Shown here piece after piece: positions 38,401-48,600 of a stretch of 64,000 nt of DNA. The stretch lies in assembly GCA_029555025.1 (NCBI GenBank), contig JAKPTZ010000081.1:1-64000 (forward strand), written 5' to 3'. Origin of the DNA: Deltaproteobacteria bacterium. Lineage in GTDB: Bacteria > Myxococcota_A > UBA9042 > DTJE01. The translations under genes were made by a program, and so were the position numbers. The notes below the pieces were generated by a model. It was not told the origin of the DNA. It worked only from the letters and a program-made list of their open reading frames with translations, and did not search any database. Positions within the stretch are counted from its first letter, which is position 1, and the number at the start of each line of letters is the position of its first letter.

Positions 38401-41400
38401 GCCACGAACGCCTTTCCGAAGCACTCGAAGCCGCGCAGGGGTTCTTCCATGCGCATTTCCGCGATTTCGCCCATCGTCAGCAGGTTTGCAACCTTGCGGG
38501 CAACGTCTTCCTCGCGGTCGGTGATGACCTCGTAAACAACGTACAGGCGCATCCATTCCTGGCGTTCGGAAAGTGTCGGTGCCAGGATCCGGAACGCATC
38601 CTCGGCGGCCAGGTCGGCACGAACCATACCTTCCAGGGCCTCGACGGCATCCTTGTTATCGGGGAATTCGGACAGCAGGGCTTCATAGACCTGGACGGCC
38701 CTGGTCGCATCGCCGATTTCGCGCTCAAGCAACTTGCCCATCCTGAAGTGGATGGTCAGGCGCTCTTCGCCGGACACCAGTTCGTGCAGGCTTTCCAGGG
38801 AGGAATAAAGGTTCCACCAGTCCTCGGCGGCACCGTACATGCGATCCAGCGTGCGAAGCCCTTCCACGTCGCCCGGGCTGAACGCCATGACCTGAAGATA
38901 GGTCTCGATCGCCTCGACCGTGTTTTCCATCCGGTCGTGCTGGACAAGGCCCTTCTTCTTCAGGGCGGCGACCTTTTCGTGGCTTTCGGTGAAGTCCGCC
39001 TTGCGGCCAAGGACGTCCACCAGTTCCATCCACATCTCGTTCTTTTCGTAAAGGGCTTCCAGGGCGACGATTGCTTCCATGTCGCGCGGATCAAGGTCAA
39101 GGACGCCATTGAACGCACTGATGGCTTCCTCGTCCTTGCTCAGGCTGCCGGCATAGAGGTCGCCGGCCCAAAGAAGCAGCTTCGCCTTTTCCGCGGTTCC
39201 GTGAACCAGATCCGCCTTGACCATGATCAGGGCGACCAGCTTTTCGGTCTCGGAATCCTCGACGTACATCTCGATCAGGTTGTCGATCGCGTCCATGTCC
39301 GTCGGGTCGATGCCGAGCACCGCCGAGTAGTGACGCTTCGAAAGTTCCCTGTCAACGCGGGCCTCGCGACAAACCTTCGCGATAATCCTGTGGGTCTCGC
39401 GACGCGGCTCCTCGTCACCGATATCAAAAACCTTACCGGCAAGGACGTGCACAGCCTCGTCAATCTTCTGCCGGGCAGCGCCAAGGCGCAGAACCTCGTC
39501 AACCAGTTCACGACGCTCGGGGGCCGTGCTGAATGCCTTCGACCGGTATTCAAACGCGCGGTCCAGATCCTTCAGGTTGATTTCGTAAATCTCGGCAATC
39601 GTCGCGTAATGCATCAACCTGGTATCGACGTAATCGGCGGCTTCGGCCAGGACGTCATAGACCGCGACCAGTTTCAGGTCGTCGCCGCTTGCGCGGTATG
39701 CCGGCAGCAGTATCGGGGCGACAAGAACCTTGACGTCCGGGTTGTCAAACAACCTTTCAAGCTGCACCAGGGTGTCCGCATTCGCCGGATCCCCATCCAG
39801 GATGGTCTGATAGACGTTGACCGCGCCACCCAGGTCTTCCAGCTTGGTTTCCAGCGTCTCGGCCAGCCTCAGGCGCAGCCATGTGCGGTCGGCATCGCCC
39901 TCGGCAAGGGAAATGCGGCGACCCAGGACGTCGGCCAGATCCAGCCAGCGCTCGGCCCTTACGTACAGGTTATCGAGCTGTCTCCAGGCGGCAGAGTATT
40001 CCGGATCGATTTCCAGAACCTTGCGAATCGCCTCGATGGCACCCTCGATATCTTCCAGGTGATCCGAAAGCTCGGCCGCCATCTTGAATGCGTAGGCAAT
40101 CTTTTCACCGGAGTACGGCGAAACCTCGAAGCGCCGACGATAGACCTTCAGCAGTTCCGGATGGTTTTCAAGACCTTCATAAATGGTTTCCAGGGCGTCC
40201 AGCGCCGTTTCGTTGCTGTCGTCCAGCGCCAGGACGGCGTGGAACGCCTTGCGCGCCTCGTCAACGCTCTTCAGTTCTTCCCAGAGGATGCGCGCAAGGC
40301 GCAGGTTAAGGGAGACGCGGGCGTCCGGCATCTCGATCATCTCGACGCAGATGGAGTACAGATCGACCAGGCTGCGCCATGAACCAAGGGAAGCGGTAAC
40401 CGACTCAAGATTGTCCCAGGCACGGGTGACGTCCGGCGTCACCATCATTATTCTTGAAAGCACGCGGAAACGCTTCGGCTCGTTCGACGCGCCGCCGGCA
40501 TACAGTTCTTCCAGTTTCCAGAGCAAATCGATCGTGTCGATGCTGTCGCCCTTGATCTGAAGTTCCATCTCGATCAGATCGGCAAGGTCCGCATCGCGCC
40601 CGGCGGCCTCGAACGGGCCCTTCAGGAGATCGATCAGCCTGGGGCGAAGCTCCTCGACGCCGATCAGATCTTCCAGCATCTCGATCGTCGCCGCGTGGCC
40701 GGGGACGTAGTTCAGGGCCGTCTCGTATGCATCGACCGCTGCGCTGCCGTTGCCGTCGATACCACTCGTCAGAAGACCGACACGACTGTAAAGGTCGGCC
40801 ATCATGACCGGGTCGATCTGGTCAAGCGTGAACATCGCGTCGATCTGCCTGTTCAGCAGGCCGCGAAGTTCCTCGTATCGCTTTTCCTTCAGAAGGAGTT
40901 CCCCGAGCTGGCTGTATGCGGTGAATTCAAGAGGATCGGCCGCCAGGATGTCGTTCCAGGTGGCGACGGCTTCATCGACCGCACCCATGCAATCGTACAG
41001 AGCCGTGGCTATCTCGAAACGGACGGCCTTGCGCTCCTCGATGTCGGTGACCAGGGACAGCCGCATCTGCAGGATCCGGATCAGATCCTCGTGACGATTC
41101 AGCTTGCGGTAAATGGCCTCGAGCGCGGTGATTGCCTCGCGGTTGCCGGTGTCCATGTCCAGCGCGCGCTTGAAGGCGGCCTGACCGGCCTCGATATCGC
41201 CCAGGTTTTCGCTGTAAATTTCACCGATGCGCAACCACGTCCTGATGCGGATCGAGGTCTCGGTCATCACGTTGACGGCCTGCTCCAGCGCGGCCACATA
41301 GACGTCCCAGTTGTCGGACGGTCCGGCAAGCAGTTCAAGCTGTTCCTGGAGCTCGCCGTTGAGCATGTCCTCCTGGAAAGCCGCCAGATAAAGGAAGAAG

Positions 41401-43232
41401 GCTTCCTTCGTGTTGTTGAGCTGAACCTTCTGAACCTCGGCCGCCTCGACGCGCAGGCTTTGCCGCTGATAGAAGTCCGCCGCGCCCGCGATTGCCACCT
41501 CATAGACCTTTGGAAGCTTTCTCCAGTCGCTCAATCCGCGGTAAAGGTCGATCAGATCCCCGGCGGCCCGGGCATCGTTCGGCGCAACCGCCAGGACGCC
41601 TTCCAGGTTCTTGACCGCGCGGGTCGCCTGGCCCAGTTCATCGCGCCAGATGGCGGCCAGCTTGAACAGGACGCCCTTCTTTTCTTCCAGATCCGGAATG
41701 CTGTTGACCTGGCCTTCGAGTGTTCGCGCCAGTTCTTCCGGATTGCCGTAGCGGCGCAGGAACCATTCCAGTTCGTCCCACTTGCGCTGCCCGAGGTAAC
41801 GAGTCCTCAATTCGCGCTTGGCGCGTTCGTGATTCGGATCGACATCCAGGATCTTCCGCCAGGTCTCCATGGCGCCGTTGGCATCTTCCAGCTTGGTTCC
41901 GAACAACTGGGCCAGCTTCTCGAGGATCGCGATGCTCTCGGCCGGGTTGGAAGTCATGGCCTGGCGCCGCTGCAGGACGACCGCCAGCTTGTCCAGTTCC
42001 TTCGTCCTTTCGTAAAGCCCCTCAAGGGCACGCAGGGCATCGTCGTTCGACTCGTCAAGAATCAGGACCAGTTCCCACAGTTCGATTGCCACCGGGAACT
42101 TGCGCAGTCTCTCGGTTGCCATGACCGCCAGGTCGGCATACTGGGCCGCCTTTTCTGCACCATCGGGCATCGAATCGGCCTCGGCCCTGCGAATGCGGAT
42201 CAGGTTTTCATAGTCATGACGCTTCTCGTAAAGATCCTTCAACTTGTTAAGGATATCGCGCCGTTCGGGGTCGATTTCCAGGATGGCCTCGTAAGCCTTC
42301 ATCGCCTCCATCGCGTTGGCGAACCTGGTCTCCATCAGTTCGGCCTTCTTTTCCATCAGGCCGACCTTCTGGCGAATGTCAGAAGCCGATTCAATCTTGC
42401 GATCAAGAACCTTGGCGTAGTCGGGCCACCTGCCGGCCGCCTCGTACTTGGCAAGCAGGGAGTCCATCGCTTCGATGTTGGCCGGATCCACGTCCAGGAT
42501 CATCTGATACGTGGAAAGAACCTTCGGTTCCGCCCGCATCTTCTGGTCATAGATTTCCAGCATCTGCTTCAGGGCAAAGACCTTTTCCGTGACGGCATCA
42601 TCGGGGAGTGCGGTGAAACGGGCCTTGTAAAGCTCGGCAAGCGACGGCCAGCGCTGAAGCTGGGCGTAAAGCTTTTCAAGGCTGTTGCTGGCTTCTTCGT
42701 CGCCCGGATCAAGCTTGGCGACTTCCTGCCAGTAAGAGAGCTCCTTTGTCGAATTGTTGGCCTCGGCCGCGGTTCTGGCCAGGGTGCGCTTCATCTCGAT
42801 TTCGGGCTTGCCGAACTTCTGAACCGCTTCGCCCATGAACTGCCCGAGACGAAGCCAGTTGCCACGGCTGGCGTAAAACACGCGATAAAATTCCAGCCAC
42901 GTATCGACATCGGGCAGTTTGTCTTCACCGACTCCCCTCATGAAGAACTCGGCCCGGACCAGGTCATTCAGGATCTTCCAGGCCACCACGGCGGCAGCCC
43001 ATGCCACGATCCGACCCTTGTCGCTGGTGCGTTCGCGGCGGAAAAAGGCATCCGCCTTCTTGACGAAAGTTTCGGCCACGGCCGGATCGCCAAGAAATTC
43101 CATCACCTGGGCAAGGAATGACTCAAGACCCTCGACACCGCCTTCGGCCAGAGCTTCTTCAACAGCCCTGTCGAACATGACCGCGTCATCCGGGTTACCC
43201 TCAAGTTCCACCAAGAAATCGGTTACTTCCAT
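32475..43232 (-). CDS. Giant TPR-solenoid protein (about 3585 aa), no signal peptide, distinct C-terminal domain
   Basis: Single ORF 32475..43235; ATG at 43232 with AGGGGT RBS. About 72-aa repeat, e.g. LYEKRHDYENLIRIRRAEADSMPDGAEKAAQYADLAVMATERLRKFPVAIELWELVLILDESNDDALRALEG / LYERTKELDKLAVVLQRRQAMTSNPAESIAILEKLAQLFGTKLEDANGAMETWRKILDVDPNHERAKRELRT. Confidence 0.95.
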   Translation of the reverse strand: MEVTDFLVELEGNPDDAVMFDRAVEEALAEGGVEGLESFLAQVMEFLGDPAVAETFVKKADAFFRRERTSDKGRIVAWAAAVVAWKILNDLVRAEFFMRGVGEDKLPDVDTWLEFYRVFYASRGNWLRLGQFMGEAVQKFGKPEIEMKRTLARTAAEANNSTKELSYWQEVAKLDPGDEEASNSLEKLYAQLQRWPSLAELYKARFTALPDDAVTEKVFALKQMLEIYDQKMRAEPKVLSTYQMILDVDPANIEAMDSLLAKYEAAGRWPDYAKVLDRKIESASDIRQKVGLMEKKAELMETRFANAMEAMKAYEAILEIDPERRDILNKLKDLYEKRHDYENLIRIRRAEADSMPDGAEKAAQYADLAVMATERLRKFPVAIELWELVLILDESNDDALRALEGLYERTKELDKLAVVLQRRQAMTSNPAESIAILEKLAQLFGTKLEDANGAMETWRKILDVDPNHERAKRELRTRYLGQRKWDELEWFLRRYGNPEELARTLEGQVNSIPDLEEKKGVLFKLAAIWRDELGQATRAVKNLEGVLAVAPNDARAAGDLIDLYRGLSDWRKLPKVYEVAIAGAADFYQRQSLRVEAAEVQKVQLNNTKEAFFLYLAAFQEDMLNGELQEQLELLAGPSDNWDVYVAALEQAVNVMTETSIRIRTWLRIGEIYSENLGDIEAGQAAFKRALDMDTGNREAITALEAIYRKLNRHEDLIRILQMRLSLVTDIEERKAVRFEIATALYDCMGAVDEAVATWNDILAADPLEFTAYSQLGELLLKEKRYEELRGLLNRQIDAMFTLDQIDPVMMADLYSRVGLLTSGIDGNGSAAVDAYETALNYVPGHAATIEMLEDLIGVEELRPRLIDLLKGPFEAAGRDADLADLIEMELQIKGDSIDTIDLLWKLEELYAGGASNEPKRFRVLSRIMMVTPDVTRAWDNLESVTASLGSWRSLVDLYSICVEMIEMPDARVSLNLRLARILWEELKSVDEARKAFHAVLALDDSNETALDALETIYEGLENHPELLKVYRRRFEVSPYSGEKIAYAFKMAAELSDHLEDIEGAIEAIRKVLEIDPEYSAAWRQLDNLYVRAERWLDLADVLGRRISLAEGDADRTWLRLRLAETLETKLEDLGGAVNVYQTILDGDPANADTLVQLERLFDNPDVKVLVAPILLPAYRASGDDLKLVAVYDVLAEAADYVDTRLMHYATIAEIYEINLKDLDRAFEYRSKAFSTAPERRELVDEVLRLGAARQKIDEAVHVLAGKVFDIGDEEPRRETHRIIAKVCREARVDRELSKRHYSAVLGIDPTDMDAIDNLIEMYVEDSETEKLVALIMVKADLVHGTAEKAKLLLWAGDLYAGSLSKDEEAISAFNGVLDLDPRDMEAIVALEALYEKNEMWMELVDVLGRKADFTESHEKVAALKKKGLVQHDRMENTVEAIETYLQVMAFSPGDVEGLRTLDRMYGAAEDWWNLYSSLESLHELVSGEERLTIHFRMGKLLEREIGDATRAVQVYEALLSEFPDNKDAVEALEGMVRADLAAEDAFRILAPTLSERQEWMRLYVVYEVITDREEDVARKVANLLTMGEIAEMRMEEPLRGFECFGKAFVADPLNRDARERIESLAASHDMWENVPGLMLEGALVIDGSPEALGLRLHAARILRDRLSDLKASAAAFEKIIEDIPDNHEALEALDELYSTLEDWKELARILRAEFDASREVADKVRFMLRFATVCEDRLNDSAAALDARQEVLFLVPNQSDAVAALRMMFNAGKHRAQVLDILEPIYVDTSAWEDLTTVYEAALADVSEASSRRGIMVKLAEVWEKKRQELRPAMTWYGKAFELDATDESLLIQIEMLAGQSADWKLLLDILLAAAKPCEDEERKIYLWHKALETARDKLSDLEKAEQIGKWVLEVSATDRTALAALDAMYESQQRWADLLGILNSEVAASEYDDEKIGFLMRVGALQRERLGNLDGAVAAYKQIAQADEMHRPALTALSELHDQRGEWEELFNVLSRLSDVAPESHVRSGLQRRMAVLAEEKLEQSETALGLWDEVSRADMSDVEALRNLQRLYAAKGDWAAYVDSCERELPLATDDQSRTGELLRGIAVAAEKELGDTFQAQNAWRRILDAAPGQMDALQALRRLYRESGDVDSLAKTLEAIYDTGTFQGAELKKLLEELAQLLTEELPRFEVAIKWWNKVVEIDGNDVAALKSLDRLYEEMGRFGECVGVIKRLVDLSSDNQEKAEMLSRAASMQSDQMKDLAAAAETLQTVVGIVGNSMDVSERLGDLYVRLENWDALAETMLARDEIIKDIDDRVNNLSEIARVYENRKGEKENAFLVYVKSADVAPTDENTFIELWRLARDLQNWGDYVDMVGSVVERMGDDLRLEHLVRFGEVLSKHTERKADAIGWYEKVLKDWPENESALVALTDLYAEAGNHGKLVDVLEKRVDLSADYIEKVELQFRAGQVLENEVHDPKRAVVAYAKILDFDDSHVQTLDALIRLYEQLKDWEKLVGALDRKAGTMPPDEIDIRFRAGTVLEEKVGDAKRAIKAFEAVLEQNPAHSAAIDRLQSLYGGLEDWAGLADVFQRLLDMSNEVPDRILYCNRLGVLYHDALGDDRKALDYYLQVLDLDPEDDEVFETAVGLLTKMEDWSELVNLYESRISRVEDVDVRIATLTREADVYEKKQEDVNSAITCFQRMLNYRPDYVPGFENLIRLFEQMEAWEDVVDTYLKWKEQVDSDHHMVDLMMKAVDIVRHKLENPDRAIEMLKGIMVVDPTNQVASKCLIDIYGELEDWEKVAGVHLGMEPYLKTDDEKARARAQAGDIYLNKLKDRSHAIEHFERALEINPKLSDVALALASTYVASARWEKAEPLLDLLVSDSAVMADAVRAADIHYNMGLCAEKLFDYERAFREYTMAVKTRPGHFRTVLGLGRYYQRKELWQLAKDNFMKAVINGREELTDDEKIEIGFALGEINLALNDEREAGIQLDKVLALAPNNEKAVDLQIAIAERRKDWPAVIRYKQARVDARGDAYERFSVMLEIGDIYKEKMQNVHGAMAAYKEALSIDPGAKVALMRLYNLHLESGAFEDALYMLNSMALAEENMEQRSRVYVQMAALYQEKLGDDVSAIEYLNLALDADPDRLEAFRAIDEVLTQKKDWDGQAKAYSRMLERLAGRGNIELEYRLHANLGEIYRSRLKNMDMAIFEYQRASQIKPSEKRTYEILAQLFEVTEDATDKAIDAHRQIVMLGPISKDAAGSYKAMQRLYMQRGDFDRAFVVSSIMTAMGIADEKEKKLYEDNLEPGVPWFKGTIDPLRWETHLMAKDENVLLGRTLQVLFQGVGSYLDVKELKDLGLRRKPDMDMDQKLMFVNIYKAVNKALGPLPHKVYRDDNPTGMKVDFLVPPALVVGADMMTGHDEYELAFQIGRQLTFLHPMHFLASVKNLTELKILMAAVFKYCKPEMELGTGADVVMELSRTIDRKMGQQQKNQMTKLVDDLMKKYPMSLDDMFRDFFRSIEVTQLHAGTLVACNVPSVMNFLRTEQSGFSNMTQRERIEEVLRFAISDDHYILRSALGINLESRA

Positions 43233-43425
43233 CACACACCCCTAATCAACGTGGAGCAGGAAAAATGCCGTCCGCATATCTTTATCAGAGCCGCACGTTT
43301 ACATCAAGGGAAACAGGCGCGCCAAAGGTATGTATGTTTATATTTTCTTTACGCGTGAACGTGCGCGAAAGTCGGGTTCCCGAGCAACGGTTCTGCCAAC
43401 CAGACGGGAATCACACCTTGGTGGG

Positions 43426-45564
43426 TCAATCCATGACGGAGAATGACAGTGTCGATTCGTGGCTGAAGTAGGCCTGACCGCTGTCCGGCTCGACCGAGAA
43501 AACCACCAGACGGAACTCGTAGTCGCCACCGACGTCGGGAACGACCGTGAGCTGGCCCTGGGCCGCTGCTGAATTCAGGAAGACCCGGCTGGCCGGGGGC
43601 TTTTTGGAAACGAACCAGATATAGCCGGAGTTAGCCGGAATCGGATAGGAACCGGGCACGCTTGCCGTACCGTCGAGAACCACCGAATCGCCGGCCTTGA
43701 TCGGGCCGGAAACCTGGCCAGCGTCGGCCACGGGCAGCGTCACCCCGTCAAAGGAATTGAAGCCGGCGACGTTGATCTTCTGGTTGATGACCTGACCGCC
43801 TTCACCTGCCAGCGGATCGACGTAATCGATATTCACGAACCCGTTGACCGTGGTGCCGCCGTCATGGGTGCCGTTGAAGGAAACGGTGAAACGCCTGACT
43901 TCACCTTCAGACAGCGTGAACGGACCGGTCGCGGATTCAAGGATGCTGAACGCCTGGGGATCCTCCAGATTCGCGGGCTCGACGCTGACGCCCGCAATCT
44001 CGAGGCCCAGATTGCCCTTGTTCATGACGACGAAAGACTTCTCGGCCGTCGTTCCAGGTGCGGCATACAATGTCATCCTGACCTTTTCAGGGGCCGGGGC
44101 GATGGCCAGTTCGCCCTTCTTGTCACCACCGCACAGGCTGACGATCTGCTCGCCATCGTACGGATTCGCGAACAGAACCTTCATTTCTCCGTTGAACCCG
44201 CTGTCCGCCGGCGCCACGTATGTGATCGCGACGGTAATCGGACTGTTTTCCGGCGTCAGCGTGTACTTGTTCTCGGTGATTTCCTCGCCGGTCACATTAC
44301 CGCACTCGCCGTCCTTCTGCGCGCCCAGCTTGAACCACTGAACTGTATAGGGACTGGTTTCGGGTGAACCGGAAACCTGAACCGTCGGCTTCGTGACCAG
44401 AACGGATCCCGGACCGGGATTGGCAAGGCTCAAAGCCTTCGTGCATGAGGTTCCCGGAACGGTGACGCTCTGGAAATTGACACAACCGTCGGCCTGGTCG
44501 CCGTGCGTGATTTCAAGCGAACCCGCCTGGGCCTCGCCGCGCAGCGGGACGCTGGTCAGTTCGGGGACGCGGCACACGCCTGTCAGACAACGCCACTTGC
44601 AATCGGGCGACTGCGGATCATCGCAGAAGTATGCGCGGCATTGCTCCGAGAACGTGCAGTTGCAACGACCGTTGAAGCATGTGTAGGGACACGACTTGCT
44701 CTTGTCCGGGCAGAGCTTGTCGCTGTTCTGGCAGGTCGGCGTTCCAGAGCACTCGACGCCGGTATCGATCAGCGAACCCCACTGGATTTCGAGGCTGGCC
44801 AGATCCGGGGGGGTCACCGGCCGGTACTGGACGACGACCTCGATCGGACCCTCGGCGGAACCTTCGACCGTCGGATCGATAATCATATTTTCGTGAATCG
44901 GACGCGAAGTATAGGTAATCGAGTAAGCCGAGGCCGGTTCGACACGAATCGACGCAAGCGCAAGATCGGCATCGCCGACATTCTCGACCGTGAACGACGC
45001 GGTGGCCGGGTTCATGGAAGTGGCACCCATGAAGATGTAGTTGTTCGGGGTTACCTTGATTTCCGCCGTCTTTTCATTCGGGGAAACCGTGAACTCGAAA
45101 ATGCCGCCGGCGTACATCGGGTCGTTCGTCGTCAGGCGGATCCTGGTCGGCGTCAGATCGCGGTCAGCGTCCGGGACGTAGGTGATGTTCAGCTTGACCA
45201 CGGTCTCATGGACTTCCCGATAATCCCCGTTTTCCACGAAAATCGGGTACTGAAACGCGGTGACATCCTGGCTTATCAGCATGTCTTCGTTCTTCTCGAC
45301 AATCTCGATATTGGAAATCTGAAGGATATCGTCGCCCATGTTTCCGAAGACCAGCACCATGGTGCCGCCGCCTTCACGGAAATCACGATTCTCGCCGTTG
45401 TTCACGCGCTCCATCGAGCTGTCAACGGCACCGGTCGCCGTCACGTACAACTCGGGAGAGACCCCGGCTCCGCCACCCTTGCACCCGGAAAAGCCGCCGA
45501 CCGCCAATGCAGCCAGAGCAACCGCGACAAACATGAATCGACCCGGGAACCGTCCGATACTCAT
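43426..45564 (-). CDS. ASH/choice-of-anchor-D-type lipoprotein with Cys-rich insert and PKD-like C-terminus
   Basis: ATG at 45564 with AAGGAG RBS; lipobox GGFSGC; ASH-like PNNYIFMGATSMNPATASFTVENVGDADLALASIRV; C-terminal PVADAGQVSGPIKAGDSVVLDGTASVPG (PKD-like). Confidence 0.8.
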   Translation of the reverse strand: MSIGRFPGRFMFVAVALAALAVGGFSGCKGGGAGVSPELYVTATGAVDSSMERVNNGENRDFREGGGTMVLVFGNMGDDILQISNIEIVEKNEDMLISQDVTAFQYPIFVENGDYREVHETVVKLNITYVPDADRDLTPTRIRLTTNDPMYAGGIFEFTVSPNEKTAEIKVTPNNYIFMGATSMNPATASFTVENVGDADLALASIRVEPASAYSITYTSRPIHENMIIDPTVEGSAEGPIEVVVQYRPVTPPDLASLEIQWGSLIDTGVECSGTPTCQNSDKLCPDKSKSCPYTCFNGRCNCTFSEQCRAYFCDDPQSPDCKWRCLTGVCRVPELTSVPLRGEAQAGSLEITHGDQADGCVNFQSVTVPGTSCTKALSLANPGPGSVLVTKPTVQVSGSPETSPYTVQWFKLGAQKDGECGNVTGEEITENKYTLTPENSPITVAITYVAPADSGFNGEMKVLFANPYDGEQIVSLCGGDKKGELAIAPAPEKVRMTLYAAPGTTAEKSFVVMNKGNLGLEIAGVSVEPANLEDPQAFSILESATGPFTLSEGEVRRFTVSFNGTHDGGTTVNGFVNIDYVDPLAGEGGQVINQKINVAGFNSFDGVTLPVADAGQVSGPIKAGDSVVLDGTASVPGSYPIPANSGYIWFVSKKPPASRVFLNSAAAQGQLTVVPDVGGDYEFRLVVFSVEPDSGQAYFSHESTLSFSVMD

Positions 45565-45630
45565 AAACAAACTCCTTTATTTGTCGGGGCGGAACGCCGT
45601 CCACCCGTCACATCAATCATGAATCCCCGA

Positions 45631-48600
45631 CTACGGCTCGAAACAGAGCGTCTCGTAGTGAACCTCAATCTCGTCGCCTTCCTGCGGCATGTTCGGGCTT
45701 TCAACGTCGAAGATGATCGAATTCGACGCCGCGTCGTATTCCCATCCATCGTTGTCGGCAAGCTGGACGCCCTTTACCTTTACCGTAATCGAGTTCGGGT
45801 CGGCGATTCGCGAAAGGAAGAACTGCTGCTTCAAGCCGAACGCGACGCTGCCGATTTCGGTAAGAACCTCCTTGTAATTCGGGTCGCAGATGGAGCCGAC
45901 CTTTCCGTTGGTCGCGTTCGCGACTTCGATGTAACGCTTTGCCTCGTATGCGCCGGAGCCGGTCGGGCCGATACAGCCCGGCTGCTTCGTGCCGTCCTGG
46001 AACACCAGCGTGCCGTCATCGACGCCGACGATCGCATTGAAGTGCATCATGTTCTGGTTATAGAAGCCCTTGATCGACCTGAAGAAATCGATATAGAAGC
46101 CAAGGTCGCCGCTGCTCTGGTCTTCCTCGTCCGACAGGGCGATGATCTCAAGCTGGGCATCCTCCCGCAGGAAGCCCTTGTTCCAGCCGCCGCAGGTCGA
46201 TTCCAGGCACTTGAACGGACAACTGGCCGCGTCGGTGCACAGGTTCGGATCGGAAGAACAATCCTCGTCACGGGTGCACGAGACGCCGGTATCGGTAACC
46301 AACGGTGCCGACAAGCCGGCCTGGGCGTTCGCAAGCGCGCCTTCGCTGTTGTCGCCGTCACTGCCAAGGTTGGCGAGGTTCGCGAACTGGGATTTCGCGT
46401 TCGGGCCCGGCGTGATGTACCTGGGCAGCGTCCTGGGATTGCCAAGGTTCAACTTGCCAAGGATGTGTTCATAGCTCAGGCCGGTCGAAACGACGCCGAT
46501 GTGGTAATCGTTCTGCCAGACTTCCGCCTGGTTGATGAAGTATTCAAAGTTTTCGATCAGCGTCTGCTGGTCGTCACCCATGGAACCGGAGTCGTCGATT
46601 ACGAAAAGGATGTCAACTTCCTGTCCCGAAAGCTGCGTGAACACATCGGTCTGATCACTGTAGATCGTGCCCTGCCCGCTCAGGCCGACAAACAGCTCCG
46701 GAATGCTCTGCTCATTCGAAAGGACTTTCAGGATGCACGAATCCTCGGTGGTATCCTGCGGAACGAAATTCACGCCGAAACAAAGCGGCGAGCCTGTCGT
46801 GATGGGACGCGGCAGCGGCGGCATTCCCTTCAGCTTGAACTCGGGCGTGCAGCCATCGAGCTTGACTCCGGTAACCTGCAGCGGTGCCGATCCGGTGTTG
46901 TAGGCACAGATCTGATAGGTCTTGGATGCGCAACCGAGCGTTACCAGGCCGAACTTGACTTCGGAAGGAAGCACCGCCAGGTTCGCGACGCCGCTCGTAC
47001 CCTTCAGGTTGGCGGAATACGTTCCGGTTCCTGAAGGCTTGGGAACGATCAGATCCTTCTTGAGCTGTGAGTCATAAATCATCACGCCCATAATCGCGTT
47101 GTATTCGGTGAGTTCCCCGAACATCGTGCCGGTCTGGGGCGGCTGGAACCTGACGAAAATGGTGGCTGACCCACCCGGGCCGATGCCGTTCTGAATGACC
47201 CCCGGCTGCTGGGAAACGACGAATTTCGTGGACTTGGACGTCGTGAAAGGCTCGGCGCATGCACCGCCGAAGCCGATGCCGAATCCGGATGAGCAGTCCT
47301 GGATATAAGTCTGCTTGTAGCTGCAGTAACCAAGACCGGTGTTGACGACGCGAATCGGAAGCTCCTTCTTGAAGCCCATCGGGACAAGGCCGAAGTCGTA
47401 CGCCGACGGGACAAGCTGCGGAATGCAGTTGGCAGTGCCGCCGCGGCTGATCTTCACCGGTATCAGCGTTTCGGTGTTCGGAACGGACTTATCGTTGCTC
47501 ACAATGCGAAGTTTCGCGCGAATGTCGCCGGTTTCAGGCCCTTTGTTGGTGAAGCCAATCTTGACCTCAAGCCCTTCGCCCGGGGCCAGCGTGTATTTGC
47601 CGCCGCTCGGAACCTTGTCCGGGGTCGATACGCTCCACTCCTGGCCGTACTTTTCGTCGGTCTTCTCGATCAGGTTCGGTATCCCGTCGATGACAAGGTT
47701 GGCCGAACCGTCGTTACGAATCGCGACCGACTTGAACACCGTGATACCCTGGGCGCCGTATCCCATGTCCAGGTTGTCCGGGGTAACCGTCATCAGCGGG
47801 GACTTCACGAAACCGTAAATCGAGACCATCGCGGGGGACGCGGGATCCGTGCTTGCCACCTGAAGCCAGCCGATAGCCTGGCCGGTCGCCCGTTCCGCCT
47901 TCGTGACGGTCCACGCGACATACACGTCCCGTTCATCCTCGGGCTCAAGGTTGAAGCTGCTGTCGCCTTCGACGGCCAGCCCCTCGTGACTTCCCGGCGA
48001 CAAAGCGACATTGGTCACGCGAAGCGAGTCGTTTCCGACATTCTTAAGCACCACCAGTCCGCGACCGGTCGAGCCGATGTCAACGCCGCCGATTTCAATC
48101 TGCTTCGGATTGATGAACAGTCTCGGTCCAAGGCCTGTGCCGAACACGTCGAACGACCAGACGTTCTCCTCGCCCTTCACAACAAGTTGGGAGTACTCGT
48201 TCGCGCCTTCCTGAGGGGTGTATTCGATGGTGACGCCGATGACCTCGTCCGGATCAAGATCGACCGGAAGGATGTCGCCTTCGGGCGGGACGATGCTGAT
48301 CAGCTTGAAGGCACCTGAGCCTTCCGCGCTCATCATGACCTGCTCGATCTTGAAGGACGCCGTTCCGACGTTGCGGATCGAGACATCCATAGTCGTCGAA
48401 TTGCCGATATTGATTTCGCCGAAATCGATCGGGCTCGGCTCGGTAATCAGGGTCGCGGTCTGACCGGCGGAAGTCACCGATATCCGTGTCTTGTAGTTCT
48501 GGGTTGCCACGTTGTGCGCGACGACTATGACGCCGGAGTCGGTCGATGCATCGGTTGGCCTGTAAATCACGTCAAAAGTCGCAGTCTCGCCAACAGCAAG

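Noticed and set aside
32523-43121. Four long plus-strand ORFs (731, 651, 824, 808 aa) antisense to the giant TPR gene
   Set aside because: Their codons are exactly register-aligned with the sense gene (all codon starts congruent mod 3), so antisense stops arise only from rare sense TTA/CTA/TCA codons. Compositional shadow ORFs with no domain signal.
44503-47034. 843-aa plus-strand ORF across two ASH lipoprotein genes
   Set aside because: Codon-aligned antisense shadow ORF; the sense proteins carry clear signal peptides and domains.
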